NCBI GenBank assembly: GCA_019565575.1
Contig: CP067379.1
Coordinates: 248,001-312,000 of the forward strand
Reading direction: 5' to 3'
DNA from: Flavobacterium covae
GTDB taxonomy: Bacteria > Bacteroidota > Bacteroidia > Flavobacteriales > Flavobacteriaceae
Length of the DNA: 64,000 nucleotides
Below are positions 1-11,417 of the stretch, one piece after another; within the stretch, counting starts at the first letter, position 1, and every line of letters starts with the position of its first letter. A program made the position numbers and the translations under genes. Below the pieces are notes generated by a model that saw only the letters and a list, made by a program, of their open reading frames with translations, searched no databases and was not told the origin of the DNA.

Positions 1-1
1 A

Positions 2-1018
2 GATGGTTTAGAATTAAGAAATAATATTCAAAATGATGCCCAAGGTATTTTAATAGAGGGTTTGTGCAATGAAATAACTATCAAAAATTGTATAATTCAT
101 GATATTCATTTTTCTTCAAATCCAAATGCTCCTGTAAATGCGTCGACTAATGCGCAAGGAATTATTGTTTATGGTACCAATCCTACTAAAGCAATACGTA
201 ATTTAGTTATAGAAAACAATCAATTATTCAATTGTAGGCTTGGTTATAGTGAGGGAATTGCTATTAATGGTAATGTTGATAATTTTAAAGTTATAAATAA
301 TACTGTTCATGATTTAACAAATATTGGAATTGACGTAATTGGGTATGAAGGTACGTGTTCTTTTTCTAGGAATGATCAAGCAAGAAATGGTTTGGTAAAA
401 AACAATACCATTTATAATTGTATTTCACCCTCTGCTAGATCTGGTGGAATTTATATAGATGGCGGCAAAAAAATCATCGTTGAAAATAATGAATCACATC
501 ATAATGGGTATGGTATTGAAATTGGTTGTGAAAATATTGGCAAAACTACTGATGGAATTATAATTCGTAATAATATATTCCATAACAATCAAGTTTGTGC
601 AATTGCATTAGGAGGTTTTGATTATCCAAATGGATCTGGTAAGGTTACTAATTCAATCATTATAAATAACACTTGTTTTTCAAACGATTTTACCAGTTCT
701 GGCAACGGAGAATTATATTTATCTTATAGTGAAAACTCGATCATAAAAAATAACATTTTTCACACAAATTCAAACAGTAATTTAGTTTATGCTGAATTAA
801 GTCAACCAAATTTAAATTTTAATGATAATATATTTTATTGTCCAGACGGGATTGATAATCTATATGCTAATTGGAACGGATCAAGTTATACTGGCTATTT
901 TTCATTTGTTATAGGGACTTCGTCTAATTTAAATTCTAAATTTGCTAATCCAAACTTTACTAAAACGGATATTACTTCTCCTTGTTTTAATTTATTATCA
1001 ACTTCTTTAAACAATTAA
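2..1018 (+). CDS. Right-handed parallel beta-helix protein, C-terminal part
   Basis: The reading frame is open from base 2, so the gene begins outside the window and only the last 338 or so residues are seen. The protein is rich in Asn and Ile and repeats a pattern like 'ENNxxFNC', 'VINNTVHD', 'VKNNTIYNC', 'IIRNNIFHNN' about every 20-25 residues. That is the coil signature of right-handed parallel beta-helix proteins (pectate-lyase / NosD-like fold). Such proteins in Bacteroidota are usually secreted and bind or cut polysaccharides, but no catalytic residues can be assigned here, so the substrate is unknown. No C-terminal type IX sorting domain is visible: the chain ends shortly after the last coil. 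Confidence 0.75.
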   Translation, partial: DGLELRNNIQNDAQGILIEGLCNEITIKNCIIHDIHFSSNPNAPVNASTNAQGIIVYGTNPTKAIRNLVIENNQLFNCRLGYSEGIAINGNVDNFKVINNTVHDLTNIGIDVIGYEGTCSFSRNDQARNGLVKNNTIYNCISPSARSGGIYIDGGKKIIVENNESHHNGYGIEIGCENIGKTTDGIIIRNNIFHNNQVCAIALGGFDYPNGSGKVTNSIIINNTCFSNDFTSSGNGELYLSYSENSIIKNNIFHTNSNSNLVYAELSQPNLNFNDNIFYCPDGIDNLYANWNGSSYTGYFSFVIGTSSNLNSKFANPNFTKTDITSPCFNLLSTSLNN

Positions 1019-1235
1019 TATTTATTTTTACATTTTAAGGGTTGCTTTTAAAACTCAGTTAAATATAAAATTTGAGTAGTTGGTTCTTTCTAGAGTTCTA
1101 AAAACTATTAATCATGGATATTTTTCTAAGCGTTTTTCCGTAATATATTTATATTTTTTATTAGTTTGTGTAGAATTCATCAAGTATATCATTATTTATA
1201 TGCAACAATAAAACATTAACATTTATTTATAAAAC

Positions 1236-1268
1236 AATCGCCTTATATTTAGGCGATTATTTTTTTAT
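1236..1268 (+). terminator. Rho-independent terminator after the beta-helix gene
   Basis: Perfect 7-bp arms (AATCGCC and GGCGATT) enclose a 9-base loop and are followed by a T-rich run. It lies 218 bases past the beta-helix stop and directly before the TTG proposed as start of the next gene, so that gene must have a start or promoter overlapping this structure. Confidence 0.75.
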
Positions 1269-1269
1269 T

Positions 1270-2414
1270 TTGGAATCAATTACGTTTACTATACACGAGG
1301 CAATCCAAGATCTTCCTGTTACATGGAATACGATTGCGAAGGACAATGCTTTTTTACAAACGTCTTATTTATCTGTTTTAGGAGAGTCTTCTCCTGTTAA
1401 TATGCAATGTTTTTATATTGCTATATATGAAAACAATAAACATATAGGTGTTGTCCTAGCTCAATATATCCAATCACAGCAATTATCTTCATTTGGCGAT
1501 CGAGATAAATGTTTTAGAATTTACACAAGAAATTTTTTACTTCGTCATTTTGCTTCTAATGTTCTATTTATTGGTAACAATATGATTACGGGACAAAATG
1601 GATATGCGTTTAACAAAGAGATGAATTTTTCTTGTATTAGTCAAATTTTACAAGAATGTAAGAATCATGTAATATTACATTTAAAAAAACAAAATATCAA
1701 TATACATATTATTGTTTTTAAAGATTTCTATGAGGGTAGCAGTAATGAATTGAAAAAATATTTTTTAAGGATTTTTTTGAATTTAATATTCAACCTAACA
1801 TGATTTTTGAGTTAAATCCAGAATGGAAAACGGAGGAGGATTACATGGCTGCTTTGTCAAAAAAATATCGAGATCAATACAAACGTTCTCATAAAAAATT
1901 TAGTGGTATTACTACCCGCGAATTATCTTTAGAAGAAATTAAAATATATGAAGAAAGAATATATGAACTTTATCATCATGTAGCTAAAAATGCTCCTTTT
2001 AATACCTTTTTCTTATCGAAACATCATTTTTATACTTTTAAAAAACAATGTGGTAATGGTTTTAAACTAACGGGATATTTTTTGAACGATGATTTAATTG
2101 GTTTTCATACCTTACTTTTAAATGGTGAATTATTAGAAACCTATTTTTTGGGATATGATGAATATGTACAAAAAGAAAAGATGTTGTATTTAAATATGCT
2201 GTACAACATGACTGAATTTGGCATTAAAAATCAGTTTAAGAAGATCATTTTTGGTCGAACAGCTTTAGAGATCAAAAGTTCTATAGGAGCAAAACCCGTT
2301 GTTATGTCTGGCTTTATTTATCATAGAAACGCGATTATCAATCGCTTTATCAATAAAATATTTGCTCGTTTAGAACCTCAAATTTCATGGCAAGAACGTC
2401 ATCCTTTTAAATAG
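1270..2414 (+). CDS. FemAB/GNAT-like acyltransferase, frameshifted
   Basis: Two overlapping frames (1270-1803 and 1800-2414) make one protein of about 381 residues if a single T is restored in the T-run near 1760. The joined sequence reads through 'KKYF-KDFFEFNIQPNMIF'. The C-terminal half ('KKYRDQYKRSHKKF', then a GNAT-like region with 'GFHTLLLNGELLETYFLGYD') resembles the Acetyltransf_6/BioF2-like FemAB-related family found in flavobacteria. Family members transfer acyl or aminoacyl groups, but the acceptor is not known here. The proposed start is TTG at 1270; there is no in-frame ATG until about residue 44. The break is probably a sequencing error. Confidence 0.6.
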
Positions 2415-2422
2415 TCTACAAG

Positions 2423-2464
2423 AGTAAGCAATATTTTTGTTATAAAAACAGCATATTGCTTACT
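2423..2464. terminator. Bidirectional terminator between convergent genes
   Basis: Perfect 12-bp arms (AGTAAGCAATAT / ATATTGCTTACT) around an 18-base loop, with A/T runs on both sides. It lies between the plus-strand acyltransferase and the minus-strand ABC-F gene and could serve both. Confidence 0.8.
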
Positions 2465-2478
2465 AAAAATTTAAGGCA

Positions 2479-4387
2479 CTATCTTTCTAGTTCTATTTGT
2501 ATATTTTCCCAATTTTCCATTAGCATATCTAGTTCTTTTTTCTTGTTTTCATAAGCCGTAAAAAGGAAGTGTCTTGTGATAATTTTTCATAATTTTCGGC
2601 TAGTGTAAGATCATCTTTTTGTATTTTTTTTCTAATTCTTGTATTTGGCTTTCTATTTTTGACAGCTTATTTTGTAGTATTTTTTTTAGTTTTTGTTCTT
2701 CATAGCTCAAATTTTTAGTTTGAGTATTAAGACCTGAATCGGGTTTAATCTCATCTTTTTTCTCAACTTCACGAAAATTATCTACGTTGCGTTGTTCTAA
2801 AAAGAAATTAATATCGCCTAAATATTCTTTAATTTTTTGATCTTTGAACTCGTACACCGTATTTGCCATTCCTTGTAAAAAATCACGATCGTGGGAGACT
2901 AATAATAATGTTCCTTCAAACTTTTGTAAAGCTGCTTTTAGTACATTTTTAGACTTAATATCTAAATGATTTGTAGGTTCATCCATTACTAACACATTAA
3001 AAGGCTGTAACAATAGTTTACATAATGCTAATCTATTCCTTTCTCCTCCTGAAAGCACTTTTACTTTTTTTTCTACATCATCACCTCGAAATAAAAAGGC
3101 TCCTAGCATATCGCGTACTTTAGAGCGGTTTGAGTCTGTAGCAGCATCAATCATAGTGTCTAAAAGTGTTTTTTCGCCATCTAAATAGTCTGCTTGGTTT
3201 TGGGCGAAATAACCTAATTGTACATTGTGTCCTAATTTAATTATTCCTTCATAAGGAAATTCATTGACAATTGCTTTTATAAAAGTGGATTTTCCTTGTC
3301 CATTTTGTCCAACAAATGCAATCTTACTTCCTCTTTCTATATTTAAAGAAATATCTTTTAGAATTGTTTTTTCGCCGTATGCTTTTGTAACTTTATCTGC
3401 TTCTATAACCACACGGCCAGGAATTACTGAAATAGGAAATGAAATATTCATAACAGAGTTATCATCTTCATCTACCTCAATCACTTCCATTTTATCTAAC
3501 TTTTTTATAAGAGATTGAGCCATTGATGCTTTAGTGGCTTTGGCACGGAATTTTTCAATTAATTTTTCTGTTTCTTCAACTTTTTTGAGTTGATTTTTTT
3601 GGGTTTGTAGTTGTTTTTCACGAATTTCTTCTCTAAGTTCTAAATACTGTGTATATGGCTTATTATAATCATATATTTTTCCTAGTGAAATTTCTATGGT
3701 TCTATTGGTTACATTATCTAAAAACATTTTATCATGTGACACGATAACGACTACACCTGGAAAAGTTTTCAGGAAACTTTCTAACCAGATGATACTTTCT
3801 ATATCCAAATGGTTTGTAGGTTCGTCTAATAACAAAATATCATTGGTTTGTAACAATAATTTAGCTAATTCAATACGCATACGCCACCCTCCAGAAAAAG
3901 TATCCGTTTGACTATTAAAATCCTCTCGTTTAAAACCGAGTCCTAATAAAACTCTTTCTGCTTGTCCTACATAACTATATCCTCCTAAAATTTCATAGCG
4001 ATGTTGAAAATCACTTAATCTTTCTATTAATTCAGTATAGGATTCTGTTTCGTAATCAGTACGAGTGGCTAGTTCTTGATTAATTCTATCAATTTCAAAT
4101 TCTGCTCGTTTAATATCTTCAAAAGCCATATAAGCTTCTTCTAATACTGTTCTGCCTTTCACAAAATCAATATCTTGACGCAAAAAACCAATTTGTACGT
4201 CTTTTTCCGTTGCAATATCTCCAGAATCAGGTTTAAAATCTCCCGAAAGAATTTTTAACAGGGTGGACTTTCCTGCTCCATTTTTTCCTACTAGTCCAAC
4301 GCGATCACCTGCGCCTAATCTAAAGGTTACTTCTTCAAATAAAAAAGTTCCTCCAAAAGAAATTGATAAATTGTGAATATTTAGCAT
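2479..4387 (-). CDS. ABC-F family ATPase (ribosome-associated)
   Basis: Two ATPase domains without membrane segments: the first Walker A is 'GKNGAGKST' with signature 'LSGD/FSGGWRMR' and Walker B 'LLLDEPTNHLD'; the second is 'GQNGQGKST' with 'LSGGERNRLAL' and 'LVMDEPTNHLD'. A charged linker (about residues 240-300) separates them, as in the ABC-F proteins that act in the ribosomal E site. The C-terminus is a coiled coil. The uninterrupted frame stops at 2600, but restoring one base at two places (near 2620 and 2565) extends it to 2479, giving about 636 residues and a longer coiled coil ending in 'ENIQIELER'. The class cannot be narrowed to translation factor or antibiotic protection from sequence alone; chromosomal housekeeping context favours the former. 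Confidence 0.85.
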
Positions 4388-4429
4388 AAAATGTTAATTA
4401 AATTATATATTCAAAAGCATAAAAAAAAC

Positions 4430-4437
4430 TACCTTTG
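4430..4437 (+). promoter_or_regulatory. Bacteroidota -7 box for the DUF983 gene
   Basis: TACCTTTG fits the TAnnTTTG consensus and lies 16 bases before the ATG at 4454, in the short divergent spacer with the ABC-F gene. No convincing -33 TTG element was found. Confidence 0.5.
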
Positions 4438-4453
4438 ATAAAAATTTTTGCAA

Positions 4454-4846
4454 ATGTTAAAAAAAGGATTGAAAATCAATAGCATTTTAACAGGAAGTTG
4501 TCCTAAATGTCAACAAGAAAGCATGTATAAATCAAGCAACCTGTTTAACCCAAAGTATACAATCAAAATGAATGAACATTGCTCACATTGTGGATTACAG
4601 TATTCAATGGAACCTTCATTTTTTTATGGTTCTATGTATGTTAGTTACGCCTTAGGTGTTGCGTTTGGTGTGGCTGCATTTATCATTTGTTATGTATTTT
4701 TAAAAACTAGCCTAAAAACAGCTTTTATAGGCATTAGTTTAACTCTTGTTATTTTTATGCCTGTTATCATGAGACTTTCTAGAAATATTTGGATTAGTTT
4801 CTTTGTTTCTTATGATAAAAATTGGCAATTAAATTCAAAAAAATAA
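4454..4846 (+). CDS. DUF983 membrane protein
   Basis: A 130-residue protein starting at ATG 4454 (an in-frame TTG lies two codons earlier). It begins with two CxxC pairs ('CPKCQ' near residue 18 and 'CSHCGL' near residue 43), a likely zinc knuckle, followed by two hydrophobic segments (about residues 60-85 and 90-110). This is the layout of the DUF983 family, whose function is unknown. Adjacency to an ABC-F gene is, to my knowledge, common in flavobacteria. Confidence 0.8.
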   Translation: MLKKGLKINSILTGSCPKCQQESMYKSSNLFNPKYTIKMNEHCSHCGLQYSMEPSFFYGSMYVSYALGVAFGVAAFIICYVFLKTSLKTAFIGISLTLVIFMPVIMRLSRNIWISFFVSYDKNWQLNSKK

Positions 4847-4855
4847 TCATTTATG

Positions 4856-4927
4856 AACGGTCCTAAAAAATTACAATCTAGCATTTGAGTAACAAATTAA
4901 AAGCTAAATTATTTTTTTAGGACCGTT
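4856..4927. terminator. Long inverted repeat between convergent genes
   Basis: Perfect 15-bp arms (AACGGTCCTAAAAAA at 4856-4870 and its complement at 4913-4927) flank a 42-base spacer. It ends the DUF983 gene on one strand and the Pel-like operon on the other. The long spacer is unusual for a simple terminator. Confidence 0.6.
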
Positions 4928-4934
4928 TCCCTTT

Positions 4935-7900
4935 TTAAAAGATATACTTATATCCCAATCCAAAGGTATTAAAGTTATATTTAGACTGAAAATTAATATC
5001 AGCTGAAACTTTTAAATAACTTTTTTTCATTACTTTATAATGAGAATTTACTCTGAAATTTATAAAGTTATTTTCAAAAGAATCAAAATAGTAAGCTCCC
5101 GAAGTATGTAATTTAAATTTAGAATAATCATCTCCTAGATTTGCTTCTACACCGGCACCTCCAAAGTATCTACTTTTTATCAAATAGACTGGTGATACTT
5201 TCACTTTCTCATCTATATTTGAAAACTGACATAAAACTTCTAAATAGGGGTTTATTTTAAAATTCTTTTCTCTATTTGAGGCTGTTTTTATTTTCGAACT
5301 TAATGTAAAATTTAAATTTGAAAGACTTGGATAGTAATCAGTTATAAAATAAGAATCTACTTCTAAAAATTTTAAATATCTATTATAAGTTCCATTCCAT
5401 TGAAACTGATATATGTTTTCTTTGTAAGCTTCCAAAAAATTAGCTGGGATGTATTCTAAGTTTGTACTTAGATTGTATTTGCTTGTTATTAGATTAATGC
5501 CTCCTTTTGCATTATAATAGAGTTTGCCATTCCAATCTTTTTCTAATCCTAATCCGTAAGTATAGAAAAATTTATTAATCTGATCTGTTTGCTTTCTTTT
5601 AAACTCATAAGCCAGTTCTAGGATAGTCGCTAAATTATTAGATGTTTGATCTACACTATACAATTCTTTATGTTTAACATAGAAATCGTGAGAATTTCTT
5701 TGTTTGTCAAAATGAGCGTATTTTATATGGTTTTGAAAATTAGTTTTCTTATTTACAAAATAACTCAAGGTTGAATTTGCATCAAGATAATCTCCGTATA
5801 AATCTTTTAATTTCATTACAATTTTTTCTTTATTGATAGGTGTAAAAATGGTGGGATATTTACGGATTAATTCTTCTTGTGTTTCTATATCAAAATAAAG
5901 AATTTGTTCATTCAAATGTTCTTTTATTTCTTCAAATATTTTTTGATCTTTTATTTGTAACAATACTCCACACGCATCATCGTATTTTCCTAATATTTCA
6001 TATATCTGAAACATTTTTTGTTTCATAGATTCATCATTTGGATTTTGACTTATGTATTTGCGATAATATTGTTCTAGTTCTACATATTGTCTTAATTCAA
6101 ACATCCATGAAAGACGAGTATCTGCACTTATTAGGGATGTATATTCTGACCAATTAATAGCATTTTGATAATCTTCATTTTCGTTTACATAACTCCAACT
6201 AATATCTGAAACTAGATTTTCATTAAAATAAGAGGTTGCTGGGTCTAATGTTTCTAAATATTTAAAAGCTTCGTCCTTTGCATATACGAGGGCATGATAA
6301 AGATAGGCTTCTTGATTTTCACAATTAGGTTCTAATTGAAATATTTTGAATAGTACTTTTTTTATTTCATCATAATCTTCTGATGCTGTAATAATTGATA
6401 GATATTCTTTTAGTACTGATAGTTTTTCGTTATTCCACTGGTATTGATTGCATATCCATTTTGTATGTAATTCTTCCGAAGAATAACCTAATATATTAGA
6501 TAATTCAAATGAATAATTGATATTATGTTTTGAAGGATATTTATCGCAGTGTTTTTCTAACAACTTCCAAACTTCATCTCCTTTACCGTCCCAAGACATA
6601 TAAGTGGCATACTTATTCCATACAGCATAATTAATTTTTGGTTGACTTAGCATTAAAGATAATAATCTTCGTTTTTCTTCTTCTAATTTTTTAAAATAGT
6701 CTTCAGCTCCTAATTTCCCAGATAAAAAGAGTTCTCTATTTTTCCCAAATTGGTTGTATTCTTCTAATACTTTTTTAAAAATTTGAGTTTCATCCATTAT
6801 TTTTTTCTCAAGGGTAAATGACAATTTATTAGCTGATTTAAGAGATACTAATTTGCCTCCCATAAAATCTGTTATGCTATAATTTTTAGATTGAGTTGCT
6901 AATTCTTCTTTGTTTTTTGGGGTTAATTCATCAAAATATACCCCCAAGTATTTCCTTTTTCTGTAAATAAATCGGTTTCTTCTCTAACTATATATTTTTC
7001 ACCTATTATTAAATGTTCGTATTTAGATTCTCTCCATTTCATAACTATAGGTGCAGCGTCTTTTACTGTATAAAATTCGCTTTGCGGATTAATTTCTTTG
7101 AACTCGGTCAAAAAATCATCAAAGCAGCTGTACAGTGTTTTTTTCCTCTTTTCCAGTTTAGACCAAGATCATTTCTTAATTCATAATGGTATTTTTTCTT
7201 TTTCTTTTCTTTTTTATTACCAATTTGAAAAACATCATCTGGGTGAACAAAATGCGTCCAAACTCCTGTGTACAAATAAGTTGAATATATATTATAATAT
7301 TTTTCATCGTTAAAATAAAATCCACTGGACACTCTGGGATAATCAAATAAATCCTTATGATATGGATCAAAATCAAATTCTCTATCTCCTCCTTCCTTTT
7401 TGTCTCCTAGGTACAAACTTGAAAAATATTTCAAAGATGACATTCCTCTTTTGAGTTCACTTATTCCATAAGGGTCTATATAATTAGAAGGGGGTACATA
7501 GGTAACTGGAAAATCTCCAAAGTCATTTACTAACCATTTTTTTTTAGTTGCTTTTAATGAGAAGAATATATCTTCAGGATCTTTCCATTCTTCTTTTAAC
7601 AATGATACGTGGTTATAGCCATGAAATCCTAGTTCATGATTTTCTTTAAGTAAATCATGGGTTAAAAAATTAGAAGTTCCTCTTTTAGTATTGTCTTTTC
7701 CTTCCATTTTAGCAAAATCCCATTGTTTAAAAGAAAAAGGAGCATGTCTAATATCATCATAATCAAAAGCAAGTAGTGCCGTATATTTAATGTTATACTT
7801 TTGAGCTATTTTTTTCATATCGGGCCACCATTTTTTGTATACAAATTCATTCATTGTCAAATTGTATTCTGACCTGATAGGTTCTTGTTTTGAATCGTAT

Positions 7901-8685
7901 AGCGGAGACGGAAAATCGTCTAAAAATACAGTACTTGTATTAGCTAAAGGATATGGTATACCTGAGAGCCCTCTTAAAAGAAATGTAAAAAGTAACCCTC
8001 TATCTCTTTTTTCAAACATTTTAGAGGAATTACAGCAAATTACTTTTCCCATACCTATATTATTTTCTATTAATATGGGCATAGTCATTTGATTATCTGA
8101 CCATATTCCTATATTCAAATCTTTTCTAAAGTTTACTTTAGCAAAAGCAAAATGTTTGGTATCAGTATACAAATTAACTTGTCTCTTACCTCCTAAAGAA
8201 ATGGTATTCAGACAGATTCCTTTAGATGTAATATCATAACTTAGATCTGAATCATAACGCATTCCCCAGAAAAACAGAAAACGTTGATCTTCTCCTATGT
8301 TTGGAAAAATTAAAGTTCCTCCTGTACTAACAAATTTTAGTAAAACAGGTATGGTTTGGTTATTTAATCTTTTTGTATCATTGATAATTAATATTCTGGC
8401 TGAACTTTCTATTTTTAATTGTTCATTAAATCTATCTACAATTTTAAAATTAAAAGGTATCTTAGTATAATCACATATCTTTCGAAAATGTTCATAATAG
8501 GTCACAGATAAATCGTCTTTAGAATCTAATATATATTCTACGACGGGTTTTTTACTCAGGCTTGATGATTCGTATGGAGATAAAAGATCATGCTGCTGTT
8601 TGTTTCTTAAATAATCATTTTTTAATCTGTAAAGCGAGTCAAGACTGTTACAACTAAAGAATATTGAAAAAGACAAACAAAACAT
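4935..8685 (-). CDS. PelA-type deacetylase fused to PelB-type TPR and outer-membrane barrel
   Basis: Three frames (7108-8745, 6923-7111, 4935-6947) join into one protein of about 1,250 residues if an A is restored near 7133 and a G near 6945; no stop separates them. Order of parts: a lipoprotein-like signal ending 'IFFSC' (start chosen at 8685, 8 bp after the upstream gene; a longer start at 8745 would overlap it); a DUF2194 / polysaccharide-deacetylase region (about residues 30-570) with 'VFLDDFPSP' and the metal-site pattern 'HGYNH'; TPR-like helices (about residues 600-1000); and a C-terminal stretch of alternating strands ending 'LGYKYIF', typical of an outer-membrane barrel. In known Pel systems the deacetylase (PelA) and TPR-barrel exporter (PelB) are separate proteins. 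Inference: this one protein deacetylates the polymer and conducts it through the outer membrane. A separate-gene reading remains possible if either frame correction is wrong. Confidence 0.7.
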
Positions 8686-8692
8686 TAGAATT

Positions 8693-10633
8693 TTAAAAAA
8701 CCATATTGGAAATTTGACTTGAAAACGGTTTATTAATAATTTCATACACTTCTAATTGATTACTATCAAATATTTTTTTTATTTTTCTATTCCTCAATTT
8801 CAAACGTTCAATTCTATCTAATATTTCAACATTTAATTCTTTATATTCGTCAGCATTGTATTTGAAGACGAAAATACTTGAGGGTAAAATAAATTCTGGA
8901 TGTTTAAATAAAAATTTATTTCTTTTTATATTTTTAGCGTAAATATAATCTACTTTCATATAATGGTCGGCAAGAAAATCTTTATAAGGAACAAAATAAC
9001 GCCTTCCACTACTTAGATTAAAATATTCATCTTTATTGACTACTGCATACGTTCTATCTAGATAATTTCTAAGAATCATTTCATTCACTGCCAAAATATC
9101 TTGATGTAGTTTTTTAGTTTCATTCATTGGTAGAAACAATACTGCTTTTTGTAAATAAGCAAAAATAAAAATAGAAAAAACGACAACAGATGCTCCTTCG
9201 TATATATGGTATCTATTTTCTGAAAAAATTTTGAGAAAATCTAAAACAATTGCAATATTTATCCCCATTAAAATAGGGATAAAAATAGACAAGACTTTAA
9301 ATAATAAATCTTTATCTATCCATTCGTTATCTATTTGAGTCAACAAATAGATAGCTGTTACAAACAAAAAAACTAGAATTTTTTTCTCCAACCTTTTTAA
9401 AAAGATAGCTGATAATAAATTGAGTATAAAACCTACTATAAATATAATTTGATAATAAAATATTAATCTGTCTATTTCTATTCTTATAAAAGGATTTGAA
9501 AAGGATAGTTCTACATCAATTAGAGTTCTTCTAACAATATTTGATAACTTTTCTTGGTGCATAATCAAGAATGTTTTATAAATAAAAACAACTATAATTG
9601 ATGAAAGGATATACATCTGAAGTACTACCGATGATTTGTTTTTTTTAAAATACACGATTACTAAAAAAAGCACTAAAAAGGTAATAAGAAAAGAAACGCA
9701 TATAAGTCTAACAAACCTATAGCGATGAAAGCTATTAAGAACTTAAAATATTGTTCGCTTCTTGTGTAAGGTAACATCTTTAGTTTTGTCATATAAATCA
9801 CTAATGGTAGAATTAGTGTGAATGACAATAAAAGAGAGCAACTTTGATAAAAATTTGTAATATCTGGAAGGAAGGAATGTAAATCCTAAAATATAGTAAA
9901 CTGTTACAAATATTGGAATAATGATCATAGATTTTGTTATCTTTTGAATAAACCAAAAGACTACAATGGTCATTGATAACAACTGAAAAATAGAGTATAC
10001 ATAAATACTTATTTCTAGAGAAGAATTTGTTATATGAGAAAGAAAGCTTACAAAAGCATAAACTCCTTCTGGGTTTATTTCTTCGGTAAACCATTTATTC
10101 ATGTCTTTTGCCTTTACTTTTTCGAGTGTATCAAACCAATTACTTGAAAAAAGATAATGATCAAACTTTATAAAGTAAAAGGAAATAAGACAAATTGAAA
10201 ACAATAAGAATAAAAGAGACGATATAATATAAACGTTTCTTCTTTCTAATTTTAAATGGGCGTTAGATAGAACAAACTTCCAATTAAACTCGTTATTTTC
10301 TACTTTTTTTAATACTAAGAGTAAACGTCTTTTAAATTTATTAACAATTATACTTGGTAATTTTAAAGGATTTACAACCCGTAAATAATCACATAATCCA
10401 ACAGCTACAAGTAAACCTGTAACAACCAAACCATCGTATATTCTTAAATTAATTGTTATAAATAGGATTACTATGAGTAAACTAAAGTACTCAAAATATT
10501 TTCTAATAATACAATCTAGTAAGTAATTAAAATCACGACGCAACAATAAGTACTTGCGTGTTGCAAATAAAATTATTAAAACAATGATTAAAATTTTTAG
10601 TATTCCTACCCCTATAGCTGTGTAAACATTCAT
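8693..10633 (-). CDS. Multi-spanning membrane protein of the Pel-like locus, broken frame
   Basis: Two frames, 9743-10633 and 8693-9673. I read them as one protein of about 646 residues with roughly ten or more hydrophobic segments and a soluble C-terminal domain (about residues 480-646). This requires removing one base near 9855-9867 (either the T-run or CTGGAAG at 9864) and restoring an A near 9745. Alternatively, with only the first correction, the first gene ends at a TAG (9673-9675) that overlaps a GTG start for the second. The shape (many N-terminal TM helices, 'NPEGVYAFVSFLSHIT' loop, soluble tail) recalls GT-C glycosyltransferases, but I see no diagnostic catalytic motif. It occupies the place where PelD/PelE would be expected; no GGDEF or GAF domain is visible. 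Function unknown. Confidence 0.6.
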
Positions 10634-10634
10634 A

Positions 10635-11417
10635 CTAATCTTTTATTTTTTGCAAGGATATTTCTGATATACTGTAAGTTATATTTTGGGTTTTAATTCT
10701 TTTTCTTATTTTTTTTATTTGATTTTCATCAACTGCATATTCAAGTAACAAAGGCTTTATTTTGTATTTATCCATAGCTTTTTTTATACTACCTAAACGT
10801 TCTGAAAAACTTTCATTATTTCGTATTAAATATTTTTTTTCTCTAAAATCATAATCTGTATAGACTGACTCTACTAAGACATAATCTACTTCTCGATATA
10901 AGTTTTTTACTAAATCCAATCCTGCATTTTGGACTAATACTTTATTGGGATATTCTCTTTTAATATCTTTTACGAAGGCTATTAAATTATCTTGTAAATT
11001 ACGTTGTACTCCATATTCTGTATAATTATCTATATTATCTAAAAAAAGACCATCATATCCCATATAAAAAATGTTTTGTATACGGCTTTTAAGAATTTTT
11101 TGAATTTTTGATGATCCAATATCTAAATAGTAACTATTCCAATCTGTATTTTTTTCACTTACAGCACTTTTAAGTAATTTATAGTCCCTTGCTCCTTCAT
11201 TTATTTCTCCAAGGCTTATATAAGCAATTACTTTTTTATTATTTTTCTTTAAATAAGATACTTCATTGTATGTAAAATGAGCGGATTCAACAATGAGTAA
11301 ATCATAACCAGAAACTTTTGTTACATCAAATTTCCCATAACAAACTAAAAATTTAGTCTTTGAATGAGAGTTCAAAGAAAAACAAAGAAACAACATAATG
11401 AGTTTAAAATGACGCAT
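10635..11417 (-). CDS. PelA-hydrolase-like glycosidase (GH114/GHL10 type), secreted
   Basis: A 260-residue protein with a signal peptide (about residues 1-19) and a TIM-barrel fold of the endo-alpha-1,4-polygalactosaminidase / TM1410-like family. Visible motifs: 'VIAYISLGEIN', 'GYDGLFLDNIDNY', 'VLVQNAGLDL' and 'YVLVESVYTDYDF', the last carrying the Glu expected at the active site. In Pseudomonas PelA the equivalent hydrolase domain cuts Pel polymer and is fused to the deacetylase; here the hydrolase stands alone and the deacetylase is in the last gene of the operon. The start overlaps the end of the pelG-like gene by 46 bp, and the next gene follows after one base, so translation is probably coupled. 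Confidence 0.8.
   Translation of the reverse strand: MRHFKLIMLFLCFSLNSHSKTKFLVCYGKFDVTKVSGYDLLIVESAHFTYNEVSYLKKNNKKVIAYISLGEINEGARDYKLLKSAVSEKNTDWNSYYLDIGSSKIQKILKSRIQNIFYMGYDGLFLDNIDNYTEYGVQRNLQDNLIAFVKDIKREYPNKVLVQNAGLDLVKNLYREVDYVLVESVYTDYDFREKKYLIRNNESFSERLGSIKKAMDKYKIKPLLLEYAVDENQIKKIRKRIKTQNITYSISEISLQKIKD

Noticed and set aside
9864..9870. CTGGAAG in the membrane-protein gene as a ninth certain heptamer error
   Set aside because: The frame can equally be restored by removing one T from the T-run near 9853. The preceding base is T, unlike the eight clear cases, so it was left undecided.
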